A stretch of DNA of 64,000 nucleotides, taken from NCBI RefSeq assembly GCF_012934855.1, contig NZ_CP051481.1:496001-560000 (forward strand), given 5' to 3'. Source of the stretch: Mycoplasma phocoenae (lineage in GTDB: Bacteria; Bacillota_I; Bacilli_A; Mycoplasmatales; Metamycoplasmataceae). The first letter of the stretch is position 1, and each line of letters begins with the position of its first letter. Below, in pieces: positions 10,002 through 25,484 of this stretch. Below the pieces are notes generated by a model, which made no database searches, was not told where the DNA came from, and was given only the letters and a program-made list of their open reading frames with translations. The translations under genes were made by a program, and so were the position numbers.

Positions 10002-11555
10002 ATGGAAAATATAACAAGTAAAAATTTTTTTAAAACACATTTACCAGCAGATAAACAAACTTGAAAATTATTTTTAAAAATGACTATACCAGTAGTAATT
10101 GGTGAGTTAATTTTTGCTTTAATTGGATTCGTCGATAATTTTATGGTTACCCATATTCCTAACGGTATAAATGCTTTGTCATACGCAAACACATGAACAG
10201 GAATATTGATGATATTTTTTATGACAATAAATATCTTGGCTTCAATGCTGGTTGGACAATATTACGGTTCTAAACAGTATTCTAACCTAAACCAAATAAT
10301 GGCTTTAAGGGTTTGGACATATTTAATTATCGCAACAGCTTTTTTTATTCCTGTATGAGTGGCGCCCGAAAAAATGATAACAATTGTAGCACCACTCGAT
10401 GATGCAAGCTTAGAATCTAGTGTTAAATATTTGCAATACATTTCTTTTTCATGGTTTGGTCTAGCGATTGCTTGAAATACAAATGGTTTACTGAATGAGG
10501 CGGGAAAATCCAAATTTGCTTTATTTTCAGCTATTGGAGCCTTACTTTCAAATATAACTATTAATGCTATATTTATCTATGGATTAAAACAAGGAGCTGA
10601 AAGTGCGGCATTTGGAACAATCATTTCGCTTGCTGTTAATATAACATTAGATGAAATATGAATGTACTGACAAGACAAAAACATTTGGATTAATCCGAAA
10701 AACTTGTTTAAAATAACAAATAAAATTTTCAAAGTATATGCTAAAAGGATTTTTGCATTTGGAGTAGCAATTGGAGGAATGATAGTTATTCCGATGAGAA
10801 TGTTTTTATGAAACAGAGCATACCCACCAGGCTCAGTAGGTGAAGATTATATGCGTTTATCAGCCGCTAGTGTTCTAACATTAACTGAATCTTTGGCAAG
10901 CATATTCAGTGCAACAACCGCTGCTTGCGGAGCTAATGTAAGTGTTTTTGTTGCTTCACAATTAGGAAAGGGTAACTTTGATTTAGCTCAAAAAAATGCA
11001 AAATCATTAAAGGGATTCCATTCATTGTTATCATTGTTCTTTTCATTGTTATTGGTTGCTTTTTCTTTAATAATTTACATGACTGGTGCATTATCCAATG
11101 GTTCACAAACAGAAGTCATGGAACGAATGAGTAGTGTAGATTTTGATCAAAGCATTATCAGCGCACTAAGCGTCGAATTTAATATAACTGATAAACAATT
11201 AATCATTGAAAAAGCAGCGGCAAATGCCGCTAATCAATCAGTATTAGTACTTTTAACAACATCATTGGTTATAGCTGCTGTTAACCCGTTATGAAATTGA
11301 TTCTATACAACAAGTGCAGTAATCAGCAGTGGTGGAAGAACTACTTTATCAGGGGTTACAACATATATTTCTCAATGAGCACACTTGTTATGATTAATAT
11401 TAATAGCATTCGTGATTGTTCCTCGTTCTCATATATCATTACCTATAGCTTATGTACTATTTTATTTATTTGATATAATCCGGCTAATTATTTATGAAAT
11501 TGTTCAATATAAATTTAATTGATTGATTAATATCACACAAACACATAAATCTTAA
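10002..11555 (+). CDS. MATE family multidrug/sodium antiporter
   Basis: 517 residues with about twelve hydrophobic segments arranged as two bundles. The first bundle begins MTIPVVIGELIFALIGFVDN, the hallmark MatE start with the membrane Asp/Asn, and the second begins with the GVAIGGMIVIPMRMF region near residue 250. A soluble loop between the last helices (about residues 365-405) is longer than usual. Many UGA Trp codons break it under the standard code; only one piece (10851-11294) would look like an ORF. The substrate cannot be inferred. It has its own promoter and a terminator shared with rpoC, so it is monocistronic. Confidence 0.88.
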
Positions 11556-11601
11556 TTTTAGGACTGAATTTATAACATAAATTAATAATGGTATATTACA
11601 T

Positions 11602-11635
11602 AAAAAACACGACCTTTATATTGGACGTGTTTTTT
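11602..11635. terminator. bidirectional terminator between matE and rpoC
   Basis: AAAAAACACG-A-CC pairs with GG-A-CGTGTTTTTT around an eight-base loop, with T runs on both strands. Serves the MATE gene (+) and rpoC (-). Confidence 0.85.
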
Positions 11636-11651
11636 GTTATTGAATAATATA

Positions 11652-16003
<4,352 letters not shown>

Positions 16004-16004
<1 letters not shown>

Positions 16005-19000
16005 TATTCTTGTTCTCCTTCGTTTGCGAATTCTTCTTCTAATTGGTTAGTGATTTCTTCTTTTGTTACATGTTCTTTTTCATGAACTTGTAATTTAATA
16101 CCTAATCCACGTAATTCATATGCAAGAACTGAGAATGACTCAGGCATACCTGGGTTAGGAATTTTTGAACCAGTTGCTAATGCAGTATATAGTTTGTTAC
16201 GACCGATAATGTTGTCTGATTTATATGTTAATAATTCTTGTAAAACATTTGTTGCTCCAAATGATTCAATAGCTCATGTTTCCATTTCCCCAAATCTTTG
16301 TCCCCCATTTTGGCTTTTTCCTCCAAGAGGTTGTTGAGTAATTAATGAATATGGCCCTACTGAACGAGCATGCATTTTATCATCAACCATGTGGTAAAGT
16401 TTTAGATAATACATAATTCCGACTGAAACCGGTTGGTCGAATGGTTCACCTGTTATACCGTTGTATACAGTCATTTTTCCAGTTGTTGATAATCCTGCTT
16501 CTTTTTGAATTTCTTGAATTTCTTTGTAACTTATTCCATCAAATACTGGTGATACAAATTTAGTATTTAATTTTTTAGCTGCTAAACCTAAATGTAGCTC
16601 AAGTACTTGACCAATATTCATCCGAGAAGGAACCCCTTGTGGATTCAATAAAATGTCTAATGGTGTACCATCTTCTAAATATGGCATATCTTCTTCAGGT
16701 AATACGATTGAAACAACCCCTTTGTTACCATGACGTCCAGCCATTTTATCCCCAACTTTTATTTTACGTTTTTGAGCAATAGATATTTTTACTATTGTTT
16801 CAATACCATCTTCTAATTGATCTCCGGCTTCACGACTCAATATTTCAACAGCAACAACTGTTCCTCCGTGACCATGTTTAACTTTTAATGATGTATCTTT
16901 TAAATTACTTGTTTTGTGTCCAAAAATTGCTGACATTAATTTTTCTTCAGGTGAAGGATTTTCTTCCGCTTTAGGCGATACACGTCCTACTAGAATATCA
17001 CCAGCAGAAACTTCTGATCCGACTCTTACAACACCTTTTTCATTCAAGAAACGTTTTGAACGGTTTGAAGCGTTAGGAATATCAGCTGTAAGAATATCTT
17101 CCCCGGCTTTTGCACGACGGAATTGAATAACTTGTTCATCTATGTGGATAGAGGTATAAACATCGTCTTTAACTAATCTTTCGTTTAATATAACGGCATC
17201 TTCATAGTTATATCCAAATCATGTACTAAATCCTACTAATACGTTACGACCTAAAGCTAATTCTCCGTTTTGCATACTTGGCCCGTCGGTTAATAAGTCA
17301 CCAACTTCAATTCTTTGCCCAACATTCACTATTGGTTTTTGATGAATAACAGTTCCTTGATTTGAACGTTCGAATGTTTTTAATTTAAATTCAAATTCTT
17401 TTTTCTCATTGTCAGGTTTTACTTTAATAACACCGGCGTCAACATATGTAACAATTCCGGCTTTTGTGCTTCTTACGTTTGACGCTGAATATTTAGCAAT
17501 ATCAGCTTCAACTCCAGTGGCAACTAATGGTGCTTCAGGTTTTATCAATGGAACTGCTTGACGTTGCATGTTTGATCCCATAAGTGCACGGTTGGCATCG
17601 TCATTTTCTAAGAATGGAATAGCTGAAGCTGAAATTGATGCCATTTGTCTTGATGAAACACCTAAATAATCTATTTCATTTTTGTTCAATTCAGTATATT
17701 CATTATTTTTACGCGCCATTACTTTTTCATCTAAAATTTGACCTGTTTCAGTATCAATGTTTATTGATGATTGAGCAAATGAATAATTGGTTTCTTCAAT
17801 GGCTGTTAAATATACAATATCATTGAAATCAACAACACCATTATTCACTTTGAAATATGGAGATTGAATAAATCCATATTCGTCAATTTTAGCGTATGAA
17901 GCTAAATTTAAGATAAGTCCGATGTTAGGTCCCTCAGGTGTTTCAATAGGACAAATACGTCCATAGTGAGTTGAGTGAACATCCCGAACTTCGAATTGCG
18001 CTGTATCACGGTTAAGACCTCTAGGCCCTAATGATGTAACACGACGTTTGTTTGAAATTTCTCCAAGCGGGTTAACTTGATCCATAAATTGTGAAAGTTT
18101 AGATGAGTTGAAGAAAGATTTCATTTGATTATATATTGGTTTATTATTTGTTACATTTCTTGCTGTAATCTTGTCAGTTTCTTTTGTTTTAATTTTTTCT
18201 TCAGTATTTTTCTCTAATTTCAACAATCCGATTCTGAATTGATTTTGTAACAATTCACCAATTGTAACTATTCTTTTATTTACTAATGAATCGGGATCAT
18301 CATCTGATCCAACTCCGCTTAATAAGTTAAAGTAATAGTTAATAGCGGCAATAATATCAGGAATAATTAAATGTTTTTGTGTTGCAGTTGGGTCGTTACC
18401 GATAACTGTTAAAGGATCATTTTCTAATTCAAAATCCTTTCTTGTTGGTCATATGTAAATTGTTGCAACAGATAAATGTTTTGCCAATTCTTCCCCATTT
18501 GGACCTTCAAGTTGATTTGCATAAATGTCAGCTTGAACATCTGGAATTCTTGTTAATTTAATAATTCCTTGTTTAATTTTTTCATGTATTTCACGAGCTA
18601 TATCTTGAGTAATGAATAACCCTTTTTTATATAGCAGGTCAATTTCTCCATCTTCATTTGGAGCTGAAAAAATATCTTTAGCTAAGTAAGTATTTGAAAT
18701 ACGATCAATTACACTTAATTTACGGTTTATTGTAAAACGACCAGTTTTAGTTAAATCATATCTTTTTTCATTGAATATTAATGAAGGTAATAAATTTCTT
18801 AAACTTTCGCTTGTGATACGATCTCCACGACGTAGTAAACGGTATAGAATATCTTGCGCTCTTTCAATTGAATCGTAGCTTCCTTGTTCAATTTTGTCAC
18901 GTTTAAATGTTTCTAATAATACATCATGATTACCGAATAACTGAATCATTGATTCCTCTGTTAATCCTAATGCTTTTAGAAATACACTAAGTGCTGCGCT

Positions 19001-19612
19001 TTTGTTTTTGTCAATTTTAATTTTTACTGAATCTGTGTTGTTTCCAGTTACTTTATGGCTTATTTCGATTCATGAACCGATGTGAGGAATAATTTCCATT
19101 TTGTTAAATAAGTCGTTAGCTTGTTTATTTCTAACCCCTAGTCCATAGTAAACACCTGTTGAACGTATCAATTGACTAACAATAACTTTTTCTGAACCAT
19201 TAATAACGAAAGTTCCACCATGTGTCATTATTGGGATTTCACCAAAAACAACTTCATAGTCTTTAACTTGACCGTCTTCAATATTGATTTGACGTAAACT
19301 GGCTTTTAATTTACCTGAATATGAAGAACCTTTTTGTTTTGCAATTTTTACTGATTCAAATTCACTTTTTGAAGGAATTTCAAATTCAACGCTTCCTGGT
19401 ATGTATTCAATTCTTACTTTATTTGGTTGTTCAATTGGATAAACCGATTGCAATTCTTCCTCAATACCTTGAGTAATAAACTCTTCGATTGATTTTCTTT
19501 GCATTTCTAAAAAATCTGGTGTTTCAAAAATTTTAGGTGATTTTGAGTAATCACGTCTTAATGTAAGTGGTCCGAATTTTCTTTCGATGTATTTTTTATT
19601 TTGTTGTTCCAT
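16004..19612 (-). CDS. rpoB: RNA polymerase beta subunit
   Basis: 1202 residues, catalytic core of RNA polymerase with beta'. The start ([23 protein letters not shown]) and the blocks around [19 protein letters not shown] and HGRKGNKG-like [10 protein letters not shown] are recognisable. The rifampicin-binding region reads [14 protein letters not shown] followed by [12 protein letters not shown]. The cluster-I residue equivalent to E. coli Asp516 is Asp, but the position of His526 is Asn (SNKRR), as expected in naturally rifampicin-resistant mollicutes. The ribosome binding site is AAGGTGG. It is separated from rplL by two hairpins, so separate transcription or attenuation is likely. Confidence 0.98.
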
Positions 19613-19672
19613 GTTGCCACCTTAATTGATTTATTTTTGTATTTTTTGCATTTTTTCACAATAAATGCGATA

Positions 19673-19703
19673 TTTTTTATAGAAATTTATTTTCTATAAA
19701 AAA
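19673..19703. repeat. 13-bp inverted repeat upstream of rpoB
   Basis: TTTTTTATAGAAA and TTTCTATAAAAAA are exact inverse copies separated by five bases. It lies 60 bases before the rpoB start. It could be a second terminator arm or part of the rpoB leader. Confidence 0.6.
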
Positions 19704-19720
19704 CTCTATATAAATAACAA

Positions 19721-19740
19721 AAATGGCATAGATGCCATTT
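19721..19740 (-). terminator. hairpin between rplL and rpoB
   Basis: AAATGGCAT-AG-ATGCCATTT is a perfect palindrome, followed on the minus strand by TTTTTG. It is placed directly after rplL, so much rplJL transcription may stop here, giving more L7/L12 than RNA polymerase. Confidence 0.7.
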
Positions 19741-19755
19741 CTATTTTGTAAATTA

Positions 19756-20127
19756 TTAGTCGATGCTTACTTGAGCTCCAACAGCTTCTAATTTACCTTT
19801 AATGTCTTCTGCTTCTTCTTTTTTAACAGCTTCTTTAATAACAGCAGGAGCTGATTCAACTAATTTTTTAGCATCCATTAGTCCTAAACCTGTTAATTCT
19901 TTAACTGCTTTAATAACGTTAACTTTTTGATCTCCAGCAGCTTTTAAAGTAACGTTGAATTCTGTTTTAGCTTCTCCAGCAGCTTCAGCTGGTGCAGCAG
20001 CAGCTACAGCAACTGCTGATGGGTCGATTCCAAATTCTTCTTTTAACCCTTCAACTAGTTCCATAACTTCTTTAATGTTCATTTCTTTTAATGCTGAAAT
20101 GAATTCGTCTTTTGTTAATTTAGCCAT
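19756..20127 (-). CDS. rplL: ribosomal protein L7/L12
   Basis: 123 residues. The N-terminal dimerisation helix ([20 protein letters not shown]), the Ala-rich hinge ([17 protein letters not shown]) and the globular C-terminal domain with the factor-binding [12 protein letters not shown] segment are in the normal order. It forms the stalk that recruits translation GTPases, with L10. Follows rplJ by nine bases and precedes a strong hairpin. Confidence 0.98.
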   Translation of the reverse strand: MAKLTKDEFISALKEMNIKEVMELVEGLKEEFGIDPSAVAVAAAAPAEAAGEAKTEFNVTLKAAGDQKVNVIKAVKELTGLGLMDAKKLVESAPAVIKEAVKKEEAEDIKGKLEAVGAQVSID

Positions 20128-20136
20128 AATTTTTAC

Positions 20137-20634
20137 CTATCCTTGTATTTTATTTTCTTTAACCATCATATCAAGACCCATTGCTAAATGTCTTAATGGT
20201 GTTAATAAAGAGCTTCCTAATGTCATTAGAGCTTCTTCGTATGTTGGCAATGTTGCAACAACTTTAACTTGATCAGCATTAATAACTTTGTTTTCAAAGA
20301 TACCAGCTACGATTTCAAGTTTTTTGTGTTTTTTAGCAAAATTTGCTACTAATTTAGCAGCGGAAATATCATCATCGTTACCAAAAACGTAAATATTTTG
20401 CCCTGCTAAGTGATCGTTTAATGCATCGTAGTTTAATTTACTTGCAGCATGTTTAACTAGTCTGTTTTTAAAAACTTTTAAACTTACACCGTTAGCTTTT
20501 GCTTCTGTTCTTAGTTCTTGTAATTGTTCAACGTTTAAACCTTGATAATTAGCAACAACAAGAGCTTTAGCATTTTCTAACATTTCAGTAATTTCATTAA
20601 CTACTAAAACTTTTGCATCTCTTAAATCGCTCAT
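20137..20634 (-). CDS. rplJ: ribosomal protein L10
   Basis: 165 residues from the ATG at 20634, which has GGAG upstream; an in-frame ATG at 20664 would add ten residues but lacks a site and family support. The 23S-binding N-terminal part (KALVVANYQGLNVEQLQELR) and the C-terminal helix that carries L7/L12 dimers are both present. In other bacteria L10 represses its own operon by binding the mRNA leader; the 100-base leader here could host such a site but I did not fold one. A good promoter precedes it. Confidence 0.97.
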   Translation of the reverse strand: MSDLRDAKVLVVNEITEMLENAKALVVANYQGLNVEQLQELRTEAKANGVSLKVFKNRLVKHAASKLNYDALNDHLAGQNIYVFGNDDDISAAKLVANFAKKHKKLEIVAGIFENKVINADQVKVVATLPTYEEALMTLGSSLLTPLRHLAMGLDMMVKENKIQG

Positions 20635-20732
20635 TTTGTCTCCTTTATTTTCTTGGGAATACAATACACATAGATATATACTCGATAACGAATTAAGCTT
20701 ACGCAGTTATTGTCTTTGTATATTGCACGTTT

Positions 20733-20762
20733 ATTATAACAAAAAAACTATATTATTTTCAA
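20733..20762 (-). promoter_or_regulatory. promoter of rplJ-rplL
   Basis: TTGAAA at 20762-20757, 18 bases, then TATAAT at 20738-20733 on the minus strand. The leader to the rplJ ATG is about 90 bases. Confidence 0.75.
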
Positions 20763-20809
20763 ATATGTAAATTTTTGGAAAAAATATTTTTTTTCATTGT
20801 TCTAAAAAT

Positions 20810-20835
20810 TGAAAAAAAACCCTTCTACAAGGTAT
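20810..20835 (-). terminator. weak terminator overlapping the end of the GH13-like gene
   Basis: On the minus strand ACCTT-GTAG-AAGGGT is followed by eight Ts; the stop codon lies in the loop. The stem is short, so the support is limited. Confidence 0.4.
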
Positions 20836-22351
20836 AAATTACACTTTCGAATGGGTTTAAAGTATTTGGCAATTTTGTGTAAATTTTATTAGAATAAGTT
20901 GAAAATAAAATATTCGCTCGTTTAGATATTTTGACTGCTCGTGGTTGTTTTGTTAAATTTAACAAATAAATCACTTTTTCGCCACCATAATATTTCACAA
21001 TTTTGATAATACCTTTGCGCGCTAAATGTTTAGATATTTTGACTCTATTAGCATTAAATAAGTCAAATAAATCTTTTTCGTTCAATAGATTCATGTATAA
21101 ATTTCAAAAAACAAGTGAAGAATTGTGAATTGTTTTTTCGGTTTCCACATTATTTACATGATATTTTTCGCTAACATTGAATTTTGTAACCGGGTTTTTT
21201 GTAAATCCTGCAAATTTTTCATTCGATCAAGACATTAACGCATTGTTAGAAAGTTTGTTTAAATAATGCATAGAATTTAAAAACGTATTGTTATTTATTT
21301 TCTTAGATTGTAATAAGCGTTTTAATTCATTAATATTATCTTCGTTGAAATCATTTGTGTTTTTTATTTTTACTTTTAACGTTGCAAGCTCATCACCATA
21401 ATAAATTGAATAAGAATTTTTTGCACTAGCTATTACAAGCAAAAATGTTTTAGCTGCTTCATAATTAAAATTCAACTCATCTCCTCAACGTGAACAAATT
21501 CGTCCCACATAATCGGATGATAAAGATAAAATATATCGATCATCATCCATGTATCTTTTAATATCTTTGATGAAATGAGTATAATCAAATTTAGCAATAA
21601 TTAAATTTTTGTATTTTTTATTCAATCCATATTCAGAAAATTTGTTAACGAAAATATAGTCACATATTTTGTTTAACAATTTCAGTATTTTTTGACTTTC
21701 AGAATATGTTAACGTTTTCGAACGTAATACAATTGAAACGTTTGGATAGGTTTGTTTAATATGCATATAAAAATCATGCAATTTTGAATAAAGAATATTT
21801 TTTGCACTGGATGTACTGAATGAAAAATACCGATCAAAATTATCGAACACCAATACAGAACAATTTAATTTAATGTAAAATGCAGCGATTTTGTCTAAAT
21901 ATTCGAGTAAATCGGTTGCTTCTTTTTCTTGATTTTTATAACTCGCGTCATAAGCTATATATTTTTGCAATGTTGTATTTTTTAAATAAACATTACTGTT
22001 GTTGGTTTCCTTATAAAATGATTGCGCTCTTTGTCAATTATTATATGACTGTTTTAACTCAAGAAAATCAATAACTGGTCCTGTATTGATTTCATTTTGT
22101 TTTAATGTATTTACCATTTTATTAAAATCAAATATCGATCCATAACGATCATGGATAAAATTTAATTCGTCCGATTCTTGATAATAATTCAAAATATTAT
22201 TGATAAACAGTGTGTTAATTTTGAGATATTTTAAATATTCAATTTTTTTTGTAACTCCATTGTAATCACCATAAGACGAATTATTTGAATCAAAAAAAGT
22301 ATGAATTTTAATTTCATAGCCGTTTATTTTTGTTGTTTGAAGTTTTTCCAT
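20825..22351 (-). CDS. degenerate GH13 (oligo-1,6-glucosidase-like) protein, probably inactive
   Basis: 508 residues; UGA codons split it into four pieces under the standard code, all in one frame. Family landmarks in order: HTFFDSNNSSYGDYNGVTKK then LKYLKINTLF (as in the GDLxGIxxKLDYLKxLG start of GH13 glucosidases), a RYGSIFDFNKMV segment, VGRICSRWGDE (matching QPRVVSRFGDE), SIYYGDELAT (IYYGEE), MSWSNEKFAGFT (MQWDxxxxAGFT), and a final NPFESVIYTL (PYEAMVF). Catalytic regions have decayed: region I DLVxNH is IDFLELKQ, the region II Arg is Val (VLVFDNFD), region III has no Glu, and region IV NHD is SSD. Hence probably a pseudoenzyme. It directly follows holA with a TAG-AGGT junction. The fold call is strong; the role is unknown. 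Confidence 0.75.
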
Positions 22352-22357
22352 TATTAC

Positions 22358-23299
22358 CTACTTAATAATTTGCATAATAAAATAATTTAAGGCATTAAAT
22401 TCATCAAGTAAACCACTTTTTATGTCAATATCAATCTGCGCTAATTTTTCAATATATTGTTTTATGGATTCAATACCCGTTTGCACTAAATAATTATTAA
22501 TTAATTGCACACGATATTCGTGCATATTTAGTATTAAACCGATTTGTTTTAAATTATTATTCATTTGTTTTAGTATATATATTTGCTGCGCACTATTGAA
22601 TAAGTTCGCAATTTGCCCAATAATTAAAGCGGGTGGAACACCCATCATGATTTGTTCGTTGTACTTAGTCATTATTGAATCATTTGATTGTTTTTTTATT
22701 AATGCATCACTTAAAGCAAATTCTACATTATCGGATATACTAATATCATCATCTTTAACATGTTGAATTGTAATATGCTGTGTGGTAATCAAATATTTTT
22801 TAATTTCGTTTGTCAATATAAATAAATTGTTGGGAAACTTACTGATTAATTCCCTCACAGCTTCCTTATCTATATAAGCTTTTTTTGAAGCCACATAAGA
22901 AATAATGAATTTTTCTAATTCTCAATCTTTCAAAGAATTACATTGAATAGCTTTAGTTTGTTTAGATATGTATTGAAATAACATTGAAGGTTTAAATGTT
23001 TTGATTTTGGGTTCATATAAAGAAAAAATTATAATATCTTCTTTATTATTTTTCAATACATCAATGAATTCAACACACTTTTGTTCATCTTTTTTATTAT
23101 TGTAAAGCAGTGGTAAATTCTTAATGATAACGATTTTTTTATTATTGAAAAGATTCACACTGTCAAGTGTGGTTAATATTGTTTGATAATCTTCTGTTTC
23201 ATCAAATGTGTATCTATCTAAAATATTAATGTTTTCTGTTGTTATTTTAGATAGATTTTCTTCAATAAAAAAATTCTCGTTTCCATAAATTAAATACAT
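22358..23299 (-). CDS. holA: DNA polymerase III delta subunit
   Basis: 313 residues, clamp-loader subunit that opens the sliding clamp. The start MYLIYGNENFFIEENL corresponds to the Walker-like N-terminus of HolA, and the middle KNLPLLYNNKKDE and C-terminal MGVPPALIIGQIANLF helices fit the family. It follows comEC, the same order as in Bacillus (comEA-comEC-yqeN/holA). A TATAAT box ends six bases before the ATG with no ribosome binding site, suggesting an extra leaderless promoter between comEC and holA. Confidence 0.92.
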
Positions 23300-23305
23300 A
23301 TTTCT

Positions 23306-23311
23306 ATTATA
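23306..23311 (-). promoter_or_regulatory. -10 box of holA, leaderless geometry
   Basis: TATAAT on the minus strand with six bases to the ATG at 23299, preceded by GCAGGTAT. No Shine-Dalgarno sequence is present in the interval. Confidence 0.5.
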
Positions 23312-23335
23312 TAATACCTGCTATATATTATTTAA

Positions 23336-24646
23336 TTAAACGTTTGAATTTTTGAATTTATAAAAAATTGCATACAACATTAATAACAGATAATAAATTA
23401 GTACATAAAAAAAGGGAATATAAAAGATTTGGATAAATAAAGAAAAATCGTATGCAAACAATAATAAATCCTTTAACAATTCAAACAATAAGTTATTTAA
23501 AGACACAAATCAAAAAAACATCAAAGTATAACAATAATAAATCGGGATTAACATTCCAAATAGCAACTGATAAAAATATCCAAATATATTAACAACTTTA
23601 ATACTATTGCTCAATATCGTTACTGACAAAACATAGCATAATAATGAATAAACAAGTTTTTTATATTTTATTGAAGTATTAGCGATAACTATACCTGCAA
23701 AACTTAATAACATAGACAATATATAACCTTTTGTTATTACTTGATTTATATCGATAAAACTTAATATACACGCCATAATAATAAATGTGTCAATATTATT
23801 GACTTTTATTTTTAAAAGTTGAAATGTTCTCAATAAAAATAAATATATAAAAGAACGCAAGGCAGATAATTGGAAATTTAATAAAGATAAATACATCAAT
23901 AAAACAAAAAATATTAAATAATCAACGAAGTATTTATTCAATTTAATCAAAAATAAAATCTTATTAAGAAAATAGGTAATGATTCAAAAATGAAAGCCGC
24001 TTATCACAAACAAATGCAATAAATTAAGATCTTTCAACATTGTATATATTGTGGAATCGTTATTTTTTTTACCGAGAATAAACATGTTTATAAATTCCTT
24101 CGAATTTAAATTGTTTTTATTGATAATAGATTCAATTAATGTTGTGAAATTATCAATTTTAATATTTTCTATTACATATGTATTTAATTGATAACGAATA
24201 CCCAATTTAATTAAAAAATCATCATTTGAAATTGTATTGAAATAACCTTTAACGTATACATAATTTGATAATATGGATGTATTTGTTTCAATAAATATTT
24301 TTTTATTCAAATGACGAATTACAATTCCGTTTTTATATTTGTTCAATATTTTATACGTATTATCAATTTCACAAATATTATTTCATAATAAGTATTCAAG
24401 CAATAAAGCAAAAATCATTATTGAAAAAATAATAAAAAAATGATTTCAAAATTTTTTATTGTTAAAACAAATGAATACCAGAAGAAATTCAATTGCAATA
24501 TATTGATATCAATGATATTGGAAAATTACATACAATAGTACACAAGCTAAAAAGGCAAAAAAACTAGCTAATTTATTAATATTTTTGTTTTTAATATATT
24601 GATAGTTTTTTCACCCACACCATTTATTTTTTCAATACTTTCTCAT
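23336..24646 (-). CDS. comEC: ComEC/Rec2-type DNA uptake channel, short form
   Basis: 436 residues with UGA as Trp; I chose the ATG at 24646, the first after an in-frame stop, which overlaps the end of comEA by 79 bases, but there is no ribosome binding site and a later start is possible. Two N-terminal hydrophobic segments precede an OB-like region (GIVIRHLNKKIFIETNTS), then the competence domain with its HLFVISGFHF signature (LHLxxxSGxH) near residue 210, then a multi-helix membrane bundle. It is about 60 percent of the Bacillus length and lacks the C-terminal metallo-beta-lactamase-like domain, as in other mycoplasmas. Expected role: moving single-stranded DNA across the membrane. Confidence 0.85.
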
Positions 24647-25056
24647 GTTAATTCAGTTGAGTTTTTAAATAAATTCAAAATCAATTTAGCTTGTTTTTTG
24701 TAAATTTTCCAATTCAATAAAGTTTCCAATTGTTTAATATCTTTTCAATGGATTTTTTCGCCATTTTTGTAAGGAATATAATATTTTTTGTTATTCACGA
24801 TTTTCTGTGAAAAATCAATTTTACTAAAATCAGCATTAGACTTAATGCCTACCTTGTTTAAAACTGATTTAAAATTTTCGTTTTTATCAATACTTATTTT
24901 CCCGGGATATTTTACAGCACCAGAAAAATAAATAATAATGTTATTTGAATGTTTTGAGGGTTGCGAATGTTTTTTTAAATTTGTAATCACTAAGACAGTT
25001 GAAACACACAAAACAAAAGATAACATCAATAATGAGCTTTTATAAATTCTTTTCAT
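24568..25056 (-). CDS. comEA: ComEA-like DNA-binding protein
   Basis: 162 residues. Basic N-terminus with one transmembrane helix (residues about 7-26), then an SLBB-like strand pattern (IIIYFSGAVKYPGKISID) and a C-terminal helix-hairpin-helix (IEKINGVGEKTI). The order anchor, SLBB, HhH is that of ComEA, which binds double-stranded DNA at the cell surface and passes it to ComEC. The last 79 bases overlap comEC in another frame. No ribosome binding site is visible. Confidence 0.82.
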
Positions 25057-25099
25057 ATATATAAAAGTAAAAAAAACACACTTTATTTAAGAAAAAATA

Positions 25100-25105
25100 T
25101 ATAAT
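25100..25105 (+). promoter_or_regulatory. -10 box of rnpB
   Basis: TATAAT five to ten bases before the predicted RNase P RNA 5' end. It lies in a short AT-rich gap divergent from comEA. Confidence 0.6.
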
Positions 25106-25108
25106 AAT

Positions 25109-25412
25109 TAAGACTTGCCCAGTTGCTGCACTAAACGTGTAGAGGAAAATCCACACTAGCACTTTCTGAGATGAAAGTAGTGATCATGCTGAGTCTAATA
25201 AATTCAGGCAGTAGCAATACTGACAACTAGTGACACAGAAACTAAGTCTGCTCAATGAGTAAGAGTGCAAAGGTTAAACTTCATGAGCTAGAAATCTAAA
25301 TTATGGTAAGAGAGTCTGATTTAGGGAAATGAACCGACGTCAGGAGGGTAGTAATACCTTAGATAAATAACTGGGGCTCATTATTGAGTACAAAAAGTGG
25401 TTTATAGAGTCA
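25109..25412 (+). ncRNA. rnpB: RNase P RNA
   Basis: Catalytic RNA that removes tRNA 5' leaders. Conserved elements appear in order: the 5' GACTTGCCCAGTTGCTGC, GAGGAAAATCC (conserved region I), ACAGAAAC, GTAAGAGTGCAAAGGT, and a 3' segment whose AGTC can pair with GACT at the 5' end. About 300 bases, the low end of the family, as in mollicutes. Ends are estimated from the promoter and terminator, to within about five bases. Confidence 0.9.
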
Positions 25413-25435
25413 ATACACCTATATGGTGTATTTTT
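25412..25435 (+). terminator. rnpB terminator
   Basis: AATACACC-TATAT-GGTGTATT followed by a T-rich run. Confidence 0.85.
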
Positions 25436-25484
25436 ATTTTTTAAGCTTTTAAAGTATATAATTAAAAAGTAAAAGGAGTAAATT

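Noticed and set aside
25109-25412. Possible riboswitch or tmRNA before the 25485 gene
   Set aside because: Conserved RNase P RNA elements appear in order and the RNA has its own terminator.
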